Shown: positions 8,341-16,602 of the stretch, piece after piece
How the letters are laid out: each line of letters starts with the position of its first letter
How positions within the stretch are numbered: the first letter of the stretch is position 1
NCBI RefSeq assembly: GCF_006539165.1
Contig: NZ_BJMM01000013.1
Span: 1-64,000, forward strand
Source of the DNA: Streptomyces cacaoi
Lineage (GTDB): Bacteria; Actinomycetota; Actinomycetes; Streptomycetales; Streptomycetaceae
DNA: 64,000 bases
Direction of reading: 5' to 3'
Notes under the pieces: generated by a model
Seen by the model: only the letters and a program-made list of their open reading frames with translations
What the model was told of the DNA's origin: nothing
The model's database searches: none
Made by a program: the position numbers and the translations under genes

Positions 8341-8733
8341 TCAGCAGTCCCGCAGCTCCGGCGACTGGTTGAGCAGCTGGCCCCGGATCGAGGTGAAGCG
8401 CGCCAGCCGTTCGTCCGCGGAGCCGTCGAGCGGGAAGACGGCCACACGGTGGCAGTTCTGGAAGGCGAGCCGTACCCCGAAGTGCCGCTCCAGGGCGCCA
8501 CGTATCGCGTCACTCGCCAGTGCGCGCAGCAGCTGTCCGCGGTGCTGCTCGTCCGGCGGCGGTGTCTGGTTGTCCGCGAACTCCCCGCCCTCCACCTTCA
8601 GCTGCGCGACGAGCGTGCTGACCATCTCCCACGCGTACGGGAGAGAAGTCCGGACGCAGTCGACGAACGCCGCCTCATCCACCTCGCCGCGCTCGGCCTG
8701 TTCCAGCAGTGCGGGTGGGACGTCGAGCGACAT
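8341..8733 (-). CDS. SCO5389-family conserved protein
   Basis: 130-aa cytoplasmic protein of a family conserved in Streptomyces and always close to nucS; function unknown. It is mostly helical and acidic in its first half (MSLDVPPALLEQAERGEVDE), with a C-terminal VAVFPLDGSADERLARFTSIRGQLLNQ segment. The ATG at 8733 has a strong GAGAGGAG ribosome-binding site. It is divergent from nucS across 230 nt. Confidence 0.8.
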   Translation of the reverse strand: MSLDVPPALLEQAERGEVDEAAFVDCVRTSLPYAWEMVSTLVAQLKVEGGEFADNQTPPPDEQHRGQLLRALASDAIRGALERHFGVRLAFQNCHRVAVFPLDGSADERLARFTSIRGQLLNQSPELRDC

Positions 8734-8949
8734 GGGTTCTCCTCTCACGGACCCGGCCCGGGGCCGGGGCTGTCGGATACCGGGGACAGGTCGATCGGGG
8801 CTCCGTGTAGTCACGTGACCCCGTACGGCGACGCCCCCCGCTCTTACGGTAAGGGTCAACAGACCCGCACCACACGGAAATGGGAATACTCGCGCCATCG
8901 ACGAACGAGGCCATCCAGGGGCGAATCGCGCGGGGCACGGGGTGTCCAG

Positions 8950-8955
8950 TAGCGT
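8950..8955 (+). promoter_or_regulatory. -10 hexamer for near-leaderless nucS mRNA
   Basis: TAGCGT ends 8 nt before the nucS ATG at 8964, and no Shine-Dalgarno is present. Confidence 0.45.
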
Positions 8956-8963
8956 GGCCGACC

Positions 8964-9626
8964 ATGCGTCTCGTCATCGCCCGCTGCTCCGTCGACTACG
9001 CCGGCAGGCTCACCGCACATCTGCCCTCTGCGCCCCGGCTCATCCTGGTGAAGGCCGACGGCTCGGTCTCCGTCCACGCGGACGACCGCGCCTACAAGCC
9101 CCTCAACTGGATGTCTCCGCCGTGCACTCTCAAGGAGGGCGACGATCAGCGCTGGACGGTGGAGAACAAGGCGGGCGAGAAACTCATCATCACGATGGAA
9201 GAGGTCCTGCACGACTCCTCGCACGAGCTGGGCGTCGACCCCGGTCTGATCAAGGACGGCGTCGAGGCACATCTCCAGGAGCTGCTCGCTGACCGAATGG
9301 AGACCCTGGGCGAGGGCTGGACACTGATCCGGCGTGAATACCCCACCGCCATCGGCCCGGTGGACATCCTCGGCCGGGACGCCGACGGCGCCACCGTCGC
9401 CGTGGAGATCAAACGACGCGGGGAGATCGACGGCGTCGAGCAGCTGACCCGCTATCTGGAGCTGCTCAACCGCGACCCCCATCTCGCCCCCGTCAAGGGC
9501 GTGTTCGCGGCCCAGGAGATCAAGCCGCAGGCCCGGGTGCTGGCTTCGGACCGCGGCATCGCGTGCCACACACTGGACTACGACGCCCTGCGCGGCATCG
9601 AGGACGACAAACTGCGGCTGTTCTGA
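8964..9626 (+). CDS. nucS: NucS/EndoMS mismatch-specific endonuclease
   Basis: 220-aa homologue of NucS, the endonuclease that replaces MutS-MutL mismatch repair in many Actinobacteria by cutting both strands at mismatches. The N-terminal DNA-binding/dimerisation part begins [16 protein letters not shown]. The C-terminal RecB-like nuclease shows GPVDILGRD and VAVEIKRRG (PD-(D/E)xK core). The protein ends in LRLF, the motif used to dock on the DNA polymerase sliding clamp. The ATG at 8964 is used rather than the longer 8880 start because the family begins here and a -10 hexamer sits just upstream. Confidence 0.95.
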   Translation: MRLVIARCSVDYAGRLTAHLPSAPRLILVKADGSVSVHADDRAYKPLNWMSPPCTLKEGDDQRWTVENKAGEKLIITMEEVLHDSSHELGVDPGLIKDGVEAHLQELLADRMETLGEGWTLIRREYPTAIGPVDILGRDADGATVAVEIKRRGEIDGVEQLTRYLELLNRDPHLAPVKGVFAAQEIKPQARVLASDRGIACHTLDYDALRGIEDDKLRLF

Positions 9627-9662
9627 CCGGCCGCACCCTGCCGGGCCCCGGCAGCCCGGGAC

Positions 9663-9694
9663 GCCGCGGCCGTCCGACCGACGACGGCCGCGGC
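9663..9694. terminator. bidirectional hairpin between nucS and the P-loop gene
   Basis: Perfect 11-bp inverted repeat GCCGCGGCCGT / ACGGCCGCGGC with a 10-nt loop, between convergent genes. Confidence 0.6.
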
Positions 9695-9778
9695 CCGGCC
9701 GCCGTTCCCGTACGGATACGCCCGAAGGCCCAGCCCCGGCGTGCCCGGCAGCCGCCCGGCGGTGACGGGCAGGCCCTG

Positions 9779-9818
9779 CTACTCGGTGCTACTCGGTGCT
9801 GCTCGGTGCTACTCGGTC
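9779..9818. repeat. 10-bp tandem repeat (4 copies) across a stop codon
   Basis: Four head-to-tail copies of ACTCGGTGCT, one with G for A and the last diverging at its end. They cover the stop codon of the minus-strand gene at 9809-12274. Because 10 is not a multiple of 3, gain or loss of a unit would change the C-terminal residues. Confidence 0.8.
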
Positions 9819-12274
9819 GTTCCGGCGGAGGACGGCGCCTGCCCGCTGCTGGACGGTGCGCTCCCGCCCGCCGTGGCGTCCTGCCGGCCGCCGCCACCGG
9901 TCCTGGGCGTGCCCGAGGAGCCGGACGGGCCGGACGAGGCCGGGGGGTCCTCGCTCGGGTCCTCGCCGGGCGGTGTCGACGGGTCCTCGGACGAGGGCGG
10001 GTCCTCGGGCGTCGAGGGCGGGTCGTCCGGGGTGGACGGCGGGTCCTCCGGCGAGGTGGACGGGTCGTGCGGCGAGGACGGCGGATCCTGCGGCGAGGAC
10101 GAGTCGCCGTCCGGGGAACTGGGCTGCTGCGAGGGCTCCTCGGAGTCCTCGTCGCCGTCCGGGGACGAGGAGGGCGGCGGCGGCGCGGTACGGGTGCCGG
10201 CTGCGGGCCGCTGCGGGGCGGCGGGCGCGTTGCCGTCGTCGCCGGGCCGCTCGTCGGCGACCGGCCCGTCGTCCTCGCGGGAGGTGGTGTGCTGCGGGCG
10301 GACGGTGTCGGGCTTGTCCTCGTCGGAGGAGGTGGCGCCGATGGTGACGACGGTGCCGAGCACGGCGGCCAGCAGCGCGCCCGCACCGGCCGCCGCGAGG
10401 TTGCGCCGGCTTCCGGTGAACACCGCGCGCGAGCGGTGCTTGTGGCCGCCGCCGGAGTGGGAGACCGACGGCGTCTGTCGGGTGCTCGCCACGCCCTCCG
10501 AGCCGGCTGCGGTGCCCGCGGCGGACCCCGCGGCCGGGACGACACCGGTGGTGTCCGCGACGGGAACGACGCGGGTGGTGTCGGCGGGCGGCACGGCCGG
10601 GACGACGGCCGTCGGACCGGTGGCGCCGACGGGCGGCGGCGCCGACTCCTCGGCCCCCTCCGTGGCGAAGCTCTGCGCCTGGGAGAGCGGGGAGGGCGGC
10701 GGCGCGGCCGCGGGGCCGCCGAGCCGGTCGGTGATCAGAGCGAGGGCTCTGCGGGCCGCGAAGACGCCGCGCTGCTCGCCGAGGGTGGTACGCAGCCCGA
10801 GCGCGGCCTCCAGCTCCGCCCGGGCCCGCTCCGGATTGCCGGTGGTCAGCGCCAGGACGCCCAGGTCGTGGTGGAAGTACGCCTCCTCGGCGACCTCGCC
10901 GGACAGCCGCGCGGACTCCTGGCCGTGCCGCAGGATCCGCTCCCAGGCGCTCCAGCGCAGCGCGGCGGCGAGCAGCGGCGCCGCCGTACGGGCCAGCAGC
11001 ACGGCCGCGCTGTCGTTCCCGGCCTGCTGCGCCCCGCGGACGGCGGCCAGCACGGCGTCGGCCTCGGTGGCGACCTGTGCCGGGGTGACCGAGGGGTGCC
11101 CGGCCCACCAGGTGTAGTGCTGGGCGACGGCGGTGGCGTGTGCGGCGCCGCCCTCGGCGTATCCGGCGGCGGTGAGCGGCCCGGCGACGCCGGCGGCGAG
11201 CACGAGATGGTCGCCGACGGGTGAGACGAGGCCGGCGGAGAGCAGCTCGGTGGGGCTCTCCCCGGCGTGCGGATCGCCCGTGAGCGCGGGGAGGTGCGGG
11301 TGGTGCGGGAGTTCGCCGTCGAGCGCGAGGGCGAGGCGCAGGGTCTGCGCACCGGCGTCCGGCTGGAGCGCGGCGAGCGCCTGTACGAGCGCGGCGGCGT
11401 CGGCGGGCAGCGCCTCCCCGGCGCCGGCTTGGCGGCTGCGCAGCAGTGCCCCGGCCCGGACGAAGTGCTGGGGCAGGCCCTCGGTCTCGAACCAGAGGTC
11501 GGCCGCCCAGTCCGCCTCCCGGTCGGTCAGCGGGCGGTGCAGGGCGTGTTCGACCAGCTCCAGGCCGGCGGTGCGGCTCAGCCCGGCCAGGAACACTTCC
11601 TCGACGCGGGACTCGGGCGCGGGGGCCGCGACCTCGGGGGTGGCGGCGAGCAGGAAGGCGCACTCGGGCGTGGCCCGCAGCAGCTCCTCCAGGGCGGCCC
11701 CGCCGAACTCCAGGTCGTCGAGGACGACGACGGCGCCGATCCGGGCGAGCGCCTCGCCCAGCTCGGCCGGGCCCGGCCGGTGCGCGGGCGCGTCCTGTCC
11801 GCCGGGCACGTGGGCGGCGGCGAACAGTTCGTGCAGAAGGTCGGTGGGGGTGCGGCGGTAGCCGCTGAGCCGGATGACGCCGTCGGGCGCGAGCGTCGAG
11901 ACGTCGTGGGCGACGGCGTCCAGCACGCGGGTGCGTCCGCTGCCGCGCGGCCCGGTCAGCCGGACGGAGCGGCCGCGGGTGAGCAGACGGACGAGGCGTT
12001 CGCGTTCCTCCTCGCGCTCCAGGAGCGGGCCGGGCGCGGGGGCGCGGCCCGCGCCGGGCGCCGCCTGGGGAAGGGGCCGCCCGGCGGGGTCGAGCTTGCC
12101 GGGGACGCCGGGCTGCCGGCCGGGCGGGCAGGGCTCGATCTCGCTGCCGTCGACGGGGTTGACCGTCAGCAGATAGCTGTCGGCGACGAGCTGGACGGCC
12201 CGCGAGAGTCCGCCGCCGGTGTGCTCCGGTGCGCCGGCGTCCTGCCGGTGCGGTGCGCTGTCGTGCGCGTCCAT
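9809..12274 (-). CDS. membrane-anchored P-loop (STAND-like) ATP-binding protein
   Basis: 821 aa. The N-terminal 70 residues are polar. An AAA/STAND-like ATPase follows, with GPRGSGRT as the Walker A (Arg replaces the usual Lys) and AVVVLDDLEF as Walker B. A long Ala-rich helical region resembling TPR repeats comes next. A single transmembrane helix (AGAGALLAAVLGTVVTIGA) lies about 170 residues from the end. The tail is presumably extracytoplasmic and consists of Ser/Pro/Asp/Glu repeats (SPEDPPSTPDDPPS), like a wall-spanning stalk. The topology suggests signalling between ATPase and envelope, but function is unknown. Start ATG at 12274. Confidence 0.78.
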   Translation of the reverse strand: MDAHDSAPHRQDAGAPEHTGGGLSRAVQLVADSYLLTVNPVDGSEIEPCPPGRQPGVPGKLDPAGRPLPQAAPGAGRAPAPGPLLEREEERERLVRLLTRGRSVRLTGPRGSGRTRVLDAVAHDVSTLAPDGVIRLSGYRRTPTDLLHELFAAAHVPGGQDAPAHRPGPAELGEALARIGAVVVLDDLEFGGAALEELLRATPECAFLLAATPEVAAPAPESRVEEVFLAGLSRTAGLELVEHALHRPLTDREADWAADLWFETEGLPQHFVRAGALLRSRQAGAGEALPADAAALVQALAALQPDAGAQTLRLALALDGELPHHPHLPALTGDPHAGESPTELLSAGLVSPVGDHLVLAAGVAGPLTAAGYAEGGAAHATAVAQHYTWWAGHPSVTPAQVATEADAVLAAVRGAQQAGNDSAAVLLARTAAPLLAAALRWSAWERILRHGQESARLSGEVAEEAYFHHDLGVLALTTGNPERARAELEAALGLRTTLGEQRGVFAARRALALITDRLGGPAAAPPPSPLSQAQSFATEGAEESAPPPVGATGPTAVVPAVPPADTTRVVPVADTTGVVPAAGSAAGTAAGSEGVASTRQTPSVSHSGGGHKHRSRAVFTGSRRNLAAAGAGALLAAVLGTVVTIGATSSDEDKPDTVRPQHTTSREDDGPVADERPGDDGNAPAAPQRPAAGTRTAPPPPSSSPDGDEDSEEPSQQPSSPDGDSSSPQDPPSSPHDPSTSPEDPPSTPDDPPSTPEDPPSSEDPSTPPGEDPSEDPPASSGPSGSSGTPRTGGGGRQDATAGGSAPSSSGQAPSSAGTTE

Positions 12275-12397
12275 GATCGTCCCCCCATTCGGTGGCGGCG
12301 CCCTGCGTGCCCGTCCGGCGCGGTGTCCCGGAGGCCGACGAGGAAGGTGTCCCGCTCATTGTCCCGGATGCCGCGGCGCGCGGTCCGGGCCCCCGGG

Positions 12398-12877
12398 TCA
12401 CGGCTTGGTGAGGATCCTGGCCGGCTCTGCGGGGACGGGCGGGACGGCGGAGTCCATCTTGTCATGCTCCGCCGCGGTCTGTGCTGCTGTCGCACCCGTC
12501 ACACCGGTTGCCCGGCCCGGGTCCGGCGGTGCGGGCCTGCCCGCCGGGGGTGCGCCGGCGGCCGGCCGGGGCGGGTGGCCGGCGCCGTGGTCGATGGCGA
12601 GGATGCGGTGCAGCCGCGTCGCGACCAGCAGGCGCTGCATCTGCTGGGGCACCCTCCGCAGCACCAGCCTGCGTCCGCAGCGGCCGGCGCGGCGGTGCAC
12701 GCCCATGATGACGCCGAGGCCGGTGGCGTCCCACGCGGCGAGTCCGGCGAGGTCGAGCACGAGATCGCCGTCGCCTCCGTCGACGGCGGCGTGCAGGGCG
12801 GATCTGGCGTCCGCGGCGCTGCGGACATCGAGACAACCTCCGACGACCAGCTCGGCGTGGTCGCCCGTGATGTGCAT
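12398..12877 (-). CDS. STAS-domain protein (anti-sigma-factor-antagonist-like)
   Basis: 159 aa: a STAS domain (1-100, MHITGDHAELVVGGCLDVRS and LVLDLAGLAAWDATGLGVIM) and a disordered Pro/Ala tail. In SpoIIAA/RsbV proteins the segment reads D-S-S-G, with the second Ser phosphorylated by an anti-sigma kinase. Here it is D-A-T-G, so Thr would be the only acceptor. The ATG at 12877 follows GGGGAG by 5 nt. The partner kinase is not in the window. Confidence 0.8.
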   Translation of the reverse strand: MHITGDHAELVVGGCLDVRSAADARSALHAAVDGGDGDLVLDLAGLAAWDATGLGVIMGVHRRAGRCGRRLVLRRVPQQMQRLLVATRLHRILAIDHGAGHPPRPAAGAPPAGRPAPPDPGRATGVTGATAAQTAAEHDKMDSAVPPVPAEPARILTKP

Positions 12878-13063
12878 GTGTGCTCCCCGAGTGGTGTGCG
12901 CTGCCGTGGTGTTGACGTGCTTCTCCCCTCTTGAACTGACGGCGGGGACGGCGGCGGCGTTGCCGTCCGTGCCCGAACCGATACGGATTTCACCCCCGCG
13001 AGCGAGCACCGGGCCGGGGTGTGCGGGGGTGTGCGGACAGCTGTGCCCGGTGACCGGCCGGGC

Positions 13064-13921
13064 TCAGTGCTCGTAGAAGCCGTGGCCGCTCTTGCGGCCG
13101 AGGTCGCCGGCGTCGACCATGCGCCGCATCGACTCGGGCGGCGCGAACTTGCCGTCCTTCGACTCCGTCCAGATGTTGTCCATGGCGTGCAGCAGGATGT
13201 CGACGCCGGTCAGGTCCGCGGTGGCGAGCGGGCCCATGGCGTGCCCGAAGCCGAGCCGGCAGGCGGTGTCGATGTCCTCGGCCGAGGCGACGCCGGACTC
13301 CTGGAGCTTGGCGGCCTCCACGACGAGCGCGGCGATGAGCCGGGTGGTGACGAAGCCGGCCACGTCACGGTTGACGACGACGCAGGTCTTGCCGACGGAC
13401 TCGGCGAACTCCCGGGCGGTCGCGAGGGTTTCGTCGCTGGTCTTGTGGCCGCGCACCAGCTCGCACAGCGCCATCATCGGCACCGGCGAGAAGAAGTGGG
13501 TGCCGACGACCCGCTCGGGCCGCGAGGTGGCGGCGGCGATCTTCGTGATGGGGATCGCGGAGGTGTTGGAGGCCAGCACGGCCCCGTCCTTGGCGATCTT
13601 GTCGAGCGCGGCGAAGATCTCCTGCTTGACCTCGATCTTCTCGAAGACGGCCTCGACGACGACATCGGCATCGGCTGCCGCGTCCAGATCGGTGGTGGGG
13701 GTGATGCGGGCGAGTGCCGCCTCGGCCTCGGCGGCTTCCAGCTTGCCCTTGGCGACGAACTTCTCCAGCGACGCCTTGATCCCGTCGGTGCCGCGGGCGA
13801 GCGCCTGATCGGTCACGTCCCGTACGGTGACCTCCCAGCCGGCCTGCGCGGAGACCTGTGCGATGCCCGAGCCCATCAGCCCGGCACCGATGACGGCGAG
13901 CTTCTTCGCCTCGTTCTTCAC
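13064..13921 (-). CDS. 3-hydroxybutyryl-CoA dehydrogenase
   Basis: 285-aa short form of L-3-hydroxyacyl-CoA dehydrogenase, which interconverts acetoacetyl-CoA and 3-hydroxybutyryl-CoA with NAD(P). The Rossmann motif KLAVIGAGLMGSGIAQ is at the N-terminus. The catalytic region has SNTSAIPITKIA, GTHFFSPVPMMALCELV (His-Phe-Phe-Ser-Pro) and VNRDVAGFVTTRL. The C-terminal domain ends DLGRKSGHGFYEH. Start GTG at 13921; a GTG at 13948 is also possible. Family length is about 283 aa. It may feed butyryl-CoA supply or fatty-acid oxidation. Confidence 0.92.
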   Translation of the reverse strand: MKNEAKKLAVIGAGLMGSGIAQVSAQAGWEVTVRDVTDQALARGTDGIKASLEKFVAKGKLEAAEAEAALARITPTTDLDAAADADVVVEAVFEKIEVKQEIFAALDKIAKDGAVLASNTSAIPITKIAAATSRPERVVGTHFFSPVPMMALCELVRGHKTSDETLATAREFAESVGKTCVVVNRDVAGFVTTRLIAALVVEAAKLQESGVASAEDIDTACRLGFGHAMGPLATADLTGVDILLHAMDNIWTESKDGKFAPPESMRRMVDAGDLGRKSGHGFYEH

Positions 13922-14147
13922 CCTGAGTTCACCCTCGTTTCGTCCCACGTGCCGGGCGGTGCGCTGCCCGGAGCGGAACAGTGGCGCTGCTGCGCCCCGT
14001 CCCGGTGCGCGCCGTGTGCACTCGCCCGTGAATCGGCGTCCGTTGGGCGGACATTAGCGGTTCTGCCCGGAGCGTGGGCAGGGAAGAGACACGTATCACG
14101 TCTCACATGGCGGACATCACACGGGGCGGCGGAACCGGCCGCCGGCC

Positions 14148-14837
14148 TCATCGCGCGGGCTTCGTCGCGTACTTGAGGAGTTCGTCGGTGGCGAGCTTCT
14201 CGAACGTGTCCAGCCGGGCGAGGGCTTGGCGCGCTACCTGTTCGTGTGACGCGCCCTCAGCTGTGGCGCGGGTGGCACCGCGGGAGACCAGGTTGCAGAT
14301 GTTGACCAGTTCGGCGGCGACGAGTTCGGGCACCGGGTCGTCGGACGCGGCACCCGTCTCCTCGACGAGGGTCTCGTACAGCCGCTGCGCGGTCTTGTGC
14401 TGCATCAGCATGAGGCGGGACATCAGCGGCGGCGCCTCGCGCACGCAGCGCATGAACTCGTCGAATCCCTCCCGCATTCCGGCGTACAGGCTGTGCTCGG
14501 AGATGTCCTGGCGCAGCTGCCCGAGCACCGCATCCGCGGCGGACCGGCCCGGCTCGCGCTCGCGCACGGCGACGGAAGGGCGGTCGATCATCTCCTCCTC
14601 GCGGTCGAAGAAGAGGTCCTCCTTGGCCGGGAAGTAGTTGTAGACGGTGTTGACCGAGACGTCCGCCGCCTCGGCGATCTCCGCGACCGTCACCGCGTCG
14701 AAGCCGCGCTGGAGGAACAGGCCGGTCGCGATGTCGGAGATCCGTCTGCGCGTCTCCCGCTTCTTCCGCTCCCTGCGGCCCTCGGGTTTCCCGCCGCTCC
14801 CGTGCGCCGCCTGCTGCTCGTCCGCGGTGCTGGTCAT
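14148..14837 (-). CDS. TetR-family repressor of the adjacent ABC exporter
   Basis: 229-aa TetR/AcrR regulator. The HTH lies at about 30-75 (TVAEIAEAADVSVNTVYNYFPAKEDLF), followed by a helical ligand-binding domain. It is divergent from an ABC exporter across an 80-nt AT-rich gap, the usual arrangement for repressing both genes and responding to an exported compound. A TACGAT hexamer occupies -12 to -7 relative to the ATG, so the mRNA is probably leaderless and repression would act on both promoters. Confidence 0.9.
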   Translation of the reverse strand: MTSTADEQQAAHGSGGKPEGRRERKKRETRRRISDIATGLFLQRGFDAVTVAEIAEAADVSVNTVYNYFPAKEDLFFDREEEMIDRPSVAVREREPGRSAADAVLGQLRQDISEHSLYAGMREGFDEFMRCVREAPPLMSRLMLMQHKTAQRLYETLVEETGAASDDPVPELVAAELVNICNLVSRGATRATAEGASHEQVARQALARLDTFEKLATDELLKYATKPAR

Positions 14838-14843
14838 GCCGCC

Positions 14844-14849
14844 ATCGTA
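14844..14849 (-). promoter_or_regulatory. -10 hexamer for leaderless tetR mRNA
   Basis: TACGAT lies exactly at -12 to -7 from the ATG at 14837, with 6 nt between and no Shine-Dalgarno. Confidence 0.55.
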
Positions 14850-14860
14850 CACAGCTGTGG

Positions 14861-14905
14861 GGAGCCTCAATTTTTGGAGAGGTTGCAAACTTTAAGAGCC
14901 TCTGT
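14861..14905. promoter_or_regulatory. candidate TetR operator in the divergent promoter region
   Basis: Unusually AT-rich patch for this genome, with TTGCAA (palindrome and possible -35) and a CTTTAAG near-palindrome, flanked by AGAGG...CCTCT. GAGCCTC occurs as a direct repeat at its edges. It lies between the two start codons, where a TetR dimer would be expected. Confidence 0.4.
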
Positions 14906-14917
14906 TTTTCTGCTGCC

Positions 14918-15706
14918 ATGCCAGCTGCCATCCACACCGCCGGGCTCGCCCGGACCTTCCGCATGAAGCACCGCACCGTCGAAGCCGTCCGGGGGATCGA
15001 TCTGACCGTGCAGGAGGGCGAGATCCTCGGCTTCCTCGGCCCCAACGGCGCGGGCAAGACCACGACCCTGCGCATGCTCACGACGCTGCTGCCGCCCACC
15101 GCCGGCACCGCGACGGTCGCCGGGCACGACCTGGCCCGCGATCCGGCCGGGGTGCGCCGCCGGATCGGCTACGTCGCCCAGTCCGGCGGCGTCGACCCGG
15201 CCGTCCGCGTCCGCGAGGAACTGCTGACCCAGGGCCGCCTCTACCGGCTGGGCAGGGACGCGGCCCAGGAGCGGGCCGAACAGCTCGCACAGCTGCTGGA
15301 GTTGACCGAGCTGATGGAGCGGCCGTGCAGGGCGCTCTCGGGCGGGCAGCGCCGGCGTCTGGACATCGCCATGGCCCTCACCCACTCCCCCGCCGTCCTC
15401 TTCCTGGACGAGCCGACCACCGGCCTGGACCCCGGCAGCCGTGCGGCGCTGTGGGAACTGGTGCGACAGCTGCGCGAGGAGCACGGCGTCACCGTCTTCC
15501 TGACGACGCACTACCTGGACGAGGCGGACGCGCTCGCCGACCGGCTGGTCGTCGTCGACCGCGGCCGCGTCGCCGCCGAGGGAACCTCCGCACAGCTGAA
15601 GCAGCACTGGGCCGGGAGCACGGCGGCGAGCCTCCAGGACGCGTTCATCGCGATCACCGGGCGGACCGTCCCGCAGGAGGAGCCGGCAGCCCCGCTCGCC
15701 GTCTGA
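14918..15706 (+). CDS. ABC transporter ATP-binding protein (DrrA/CcmA type)
   Basis: 262-aa ATPase with Walker A GPNGAGKT at 41-48, signature LSGGQ at 140-144, Walker B VLFLDEP at 160-166, then TTGLDPGSR and the H-loop TTH. It is the energy-coupling half of a two-component exporter whose permease begins 77 nt downstream. It is controlled by the divergent TetR gene. Family members export drugs or polyketides; the substrate is not deducible. The ATG has no clear ribosome-binding site. Confidence 0.93.
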   Translation: MPAAIHTAGLARTFRMKHRTVEAVRGIDLTVQEGEILGFLGPNGAGKTTTLRMLTTLLPPTAGTATVAGHDLARDPAGVRRRIGYVAQSGGVDPAVRVREELLTQGRLYRLGRDAAQERAEQLAQLLELTELMERPCRALSGGQRRRLDIAMALTHSPAVLFLDEPTTGLDPGSRAALWELVRQLREEHGVTVFLTTHYLDEADALADRLVVVDRGRVAAEGTSAQLKQHWAGSTAASLQDAFIAITGRTVPQEEPAAPLAV

Positions 15707-15783
15707 GCCGTACGCCCGCACCCGCCCTCCTGCCGTACGACACAGACCGGAAGACCGGTAGACCGGAAGAACGGAAGGACGCC

Positions 15784-16539
15784 GTGCTCCCCTTGCTCAC
15801 CGACACCCGCATCGTCGCCGGGCGGTACATCCGGCAGACGCTCTCCTCACGCCTCTCCCTGGGCATCGGCATGGTGCAGCCGCTGATGTTCCTCGTCTTC
15901 TTCGGGCCACTGCTGCACGATCTCCCGCTCGGCGGCGACGGCGACTCCTGGCAGACGCTCGTGCCCGGACTCCTCGTACAGCTGGGGCTGTTCTCCTCCG
16001 CCTTCGCCGGCTTCGGCATCATGCTGGAGAAACACCACGGGGTCATCGAGCGCATGCGCGTCACGCCCGCCAGCAGGACGGCGCTGCTCCTGGGCCGTCT
16101 CGTGCGGGATGTGCTGCAACTGCTGTTCCAGTCGGCGCTCATCGTGCTGGCCGGGCTCGCCCTCGGGCTGCGTGCGCCGCTGGCCGGGGTGCTGCTCGGG
16201 TTCGTGCTGGTGGCCGTCCTCGCCGTCGCGCTCGCCTCGCTCTCCTACGCGCTCGCGATGCGGGTGAGCACGCCGCAGGAGTTCGCTCCCGTCGTCAACA
16301 CCGTCAACCTGCCCGCGATGCTGCTCTCCGGGATCCTGCTGCCCATGGCGCTGGCCCCCGGCTGGCTGGACGTCCTCTCGCACTTCGTGCCCTTCCGGTA
16401 CCTGGTGGACGCCGTGCGCGAGGTGTTCGCCGGGCACTACGCGACCGGCGCCGTCGGGCTGGGCGCGCTCGTCACCACCGGGCTCGCCCTCGTCTCGCTG
16501 GCGCTGGGCACCCGGGTCTTCCGCACAGCGGGGGCCTGA
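15784..16539 (+). CDS. ABC-2 family exporter permease
   Basis: 251-aa membrane protein with six hydrophobic segments and the ABC-2 signature region STPQEFAPVVNTVNLPAMLLSG (residues about 160-182). A soluble loop GIMLEKHHGVIERMRVTPAS lies between helices 2 and 3. The start is the GTG at 15784, preceded by GGAAGGA; the open frame extends upstream inside the ATPase gene and is not used. It forms the exporter with the ATPase at 14918-15706. Confidence 0.9.
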   Translation: MLPLLTDTRIVAGRYIRQTLSSRLSLGIGMVQPLMFLVFFGPLLHDLPLGGDGDSWQTLVPGLLVQLGLFSSAFAGFGIMLEKHHGVIERMRVTPASRTALLLGRLVRDVLQLLFQSALIVLAGLALGLRAPLAGVLLGFVLVAVLAVALASLSYALAMRVSTPQEFAPVVNTVNLPAMLLSGILLPMALAPGWLDVLSHFVPFRYLVDAVREVFAGHYATGAVGLGALVTTGLALVSLALGTRVFRTAGA

Positions 16540-16541
16540 GC

Positions 16542-16582
16542 CACCGGGCGCGGGGCGGCGGCGCACGCCCCGCGCCCGGGTG
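16542..16582 (+). terminator. hairpin after the ABC exporter
   Basis: A 12-bp GC stem (GGGCGCGGGGCG with CGCCCCGCGCCC) lies right after the permease stop codon. Its end is only 9 nt before the -10 hexamer of the next gene. Confidence 0.55.
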
Positions 16583-16590
16583 CTGCGGGC

Positions 16591-16596
16591 TACGCT
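16591..16596 (+). promoter_or_regulatory. -10 hexamer for leaderless adenosyltransferase mRNA
   Basis: TACGCT is exactly at -12 to -7 from the ATG at 16603. There is no Shine-Dalgarno. Confidence 0.55.
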
Positions 16597-16602
16597 CGCC
16601 GC

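Noticed and set aside
9779-9818. Short tandem repeats as a CRISPR array
   Set aside because: Repeats are 10 bp without spacers and no cas genes are present; the same applies to 20601-20645.
9789-12401. 870-residue minus-strand frame over the P-loop gene
   Set aside because: Arg/Pro/Ala-rich shadow of the gene at 9809-12274 in another frame; no domain and wrong codon-position bias.
16540-16602. B12 riboswitch before the adenosyltransferase
   Set aside because: Only 63 nt, filled by a terminator and a -10 box; the mRNA appears leaderless, so there is no room for a riboswitch.
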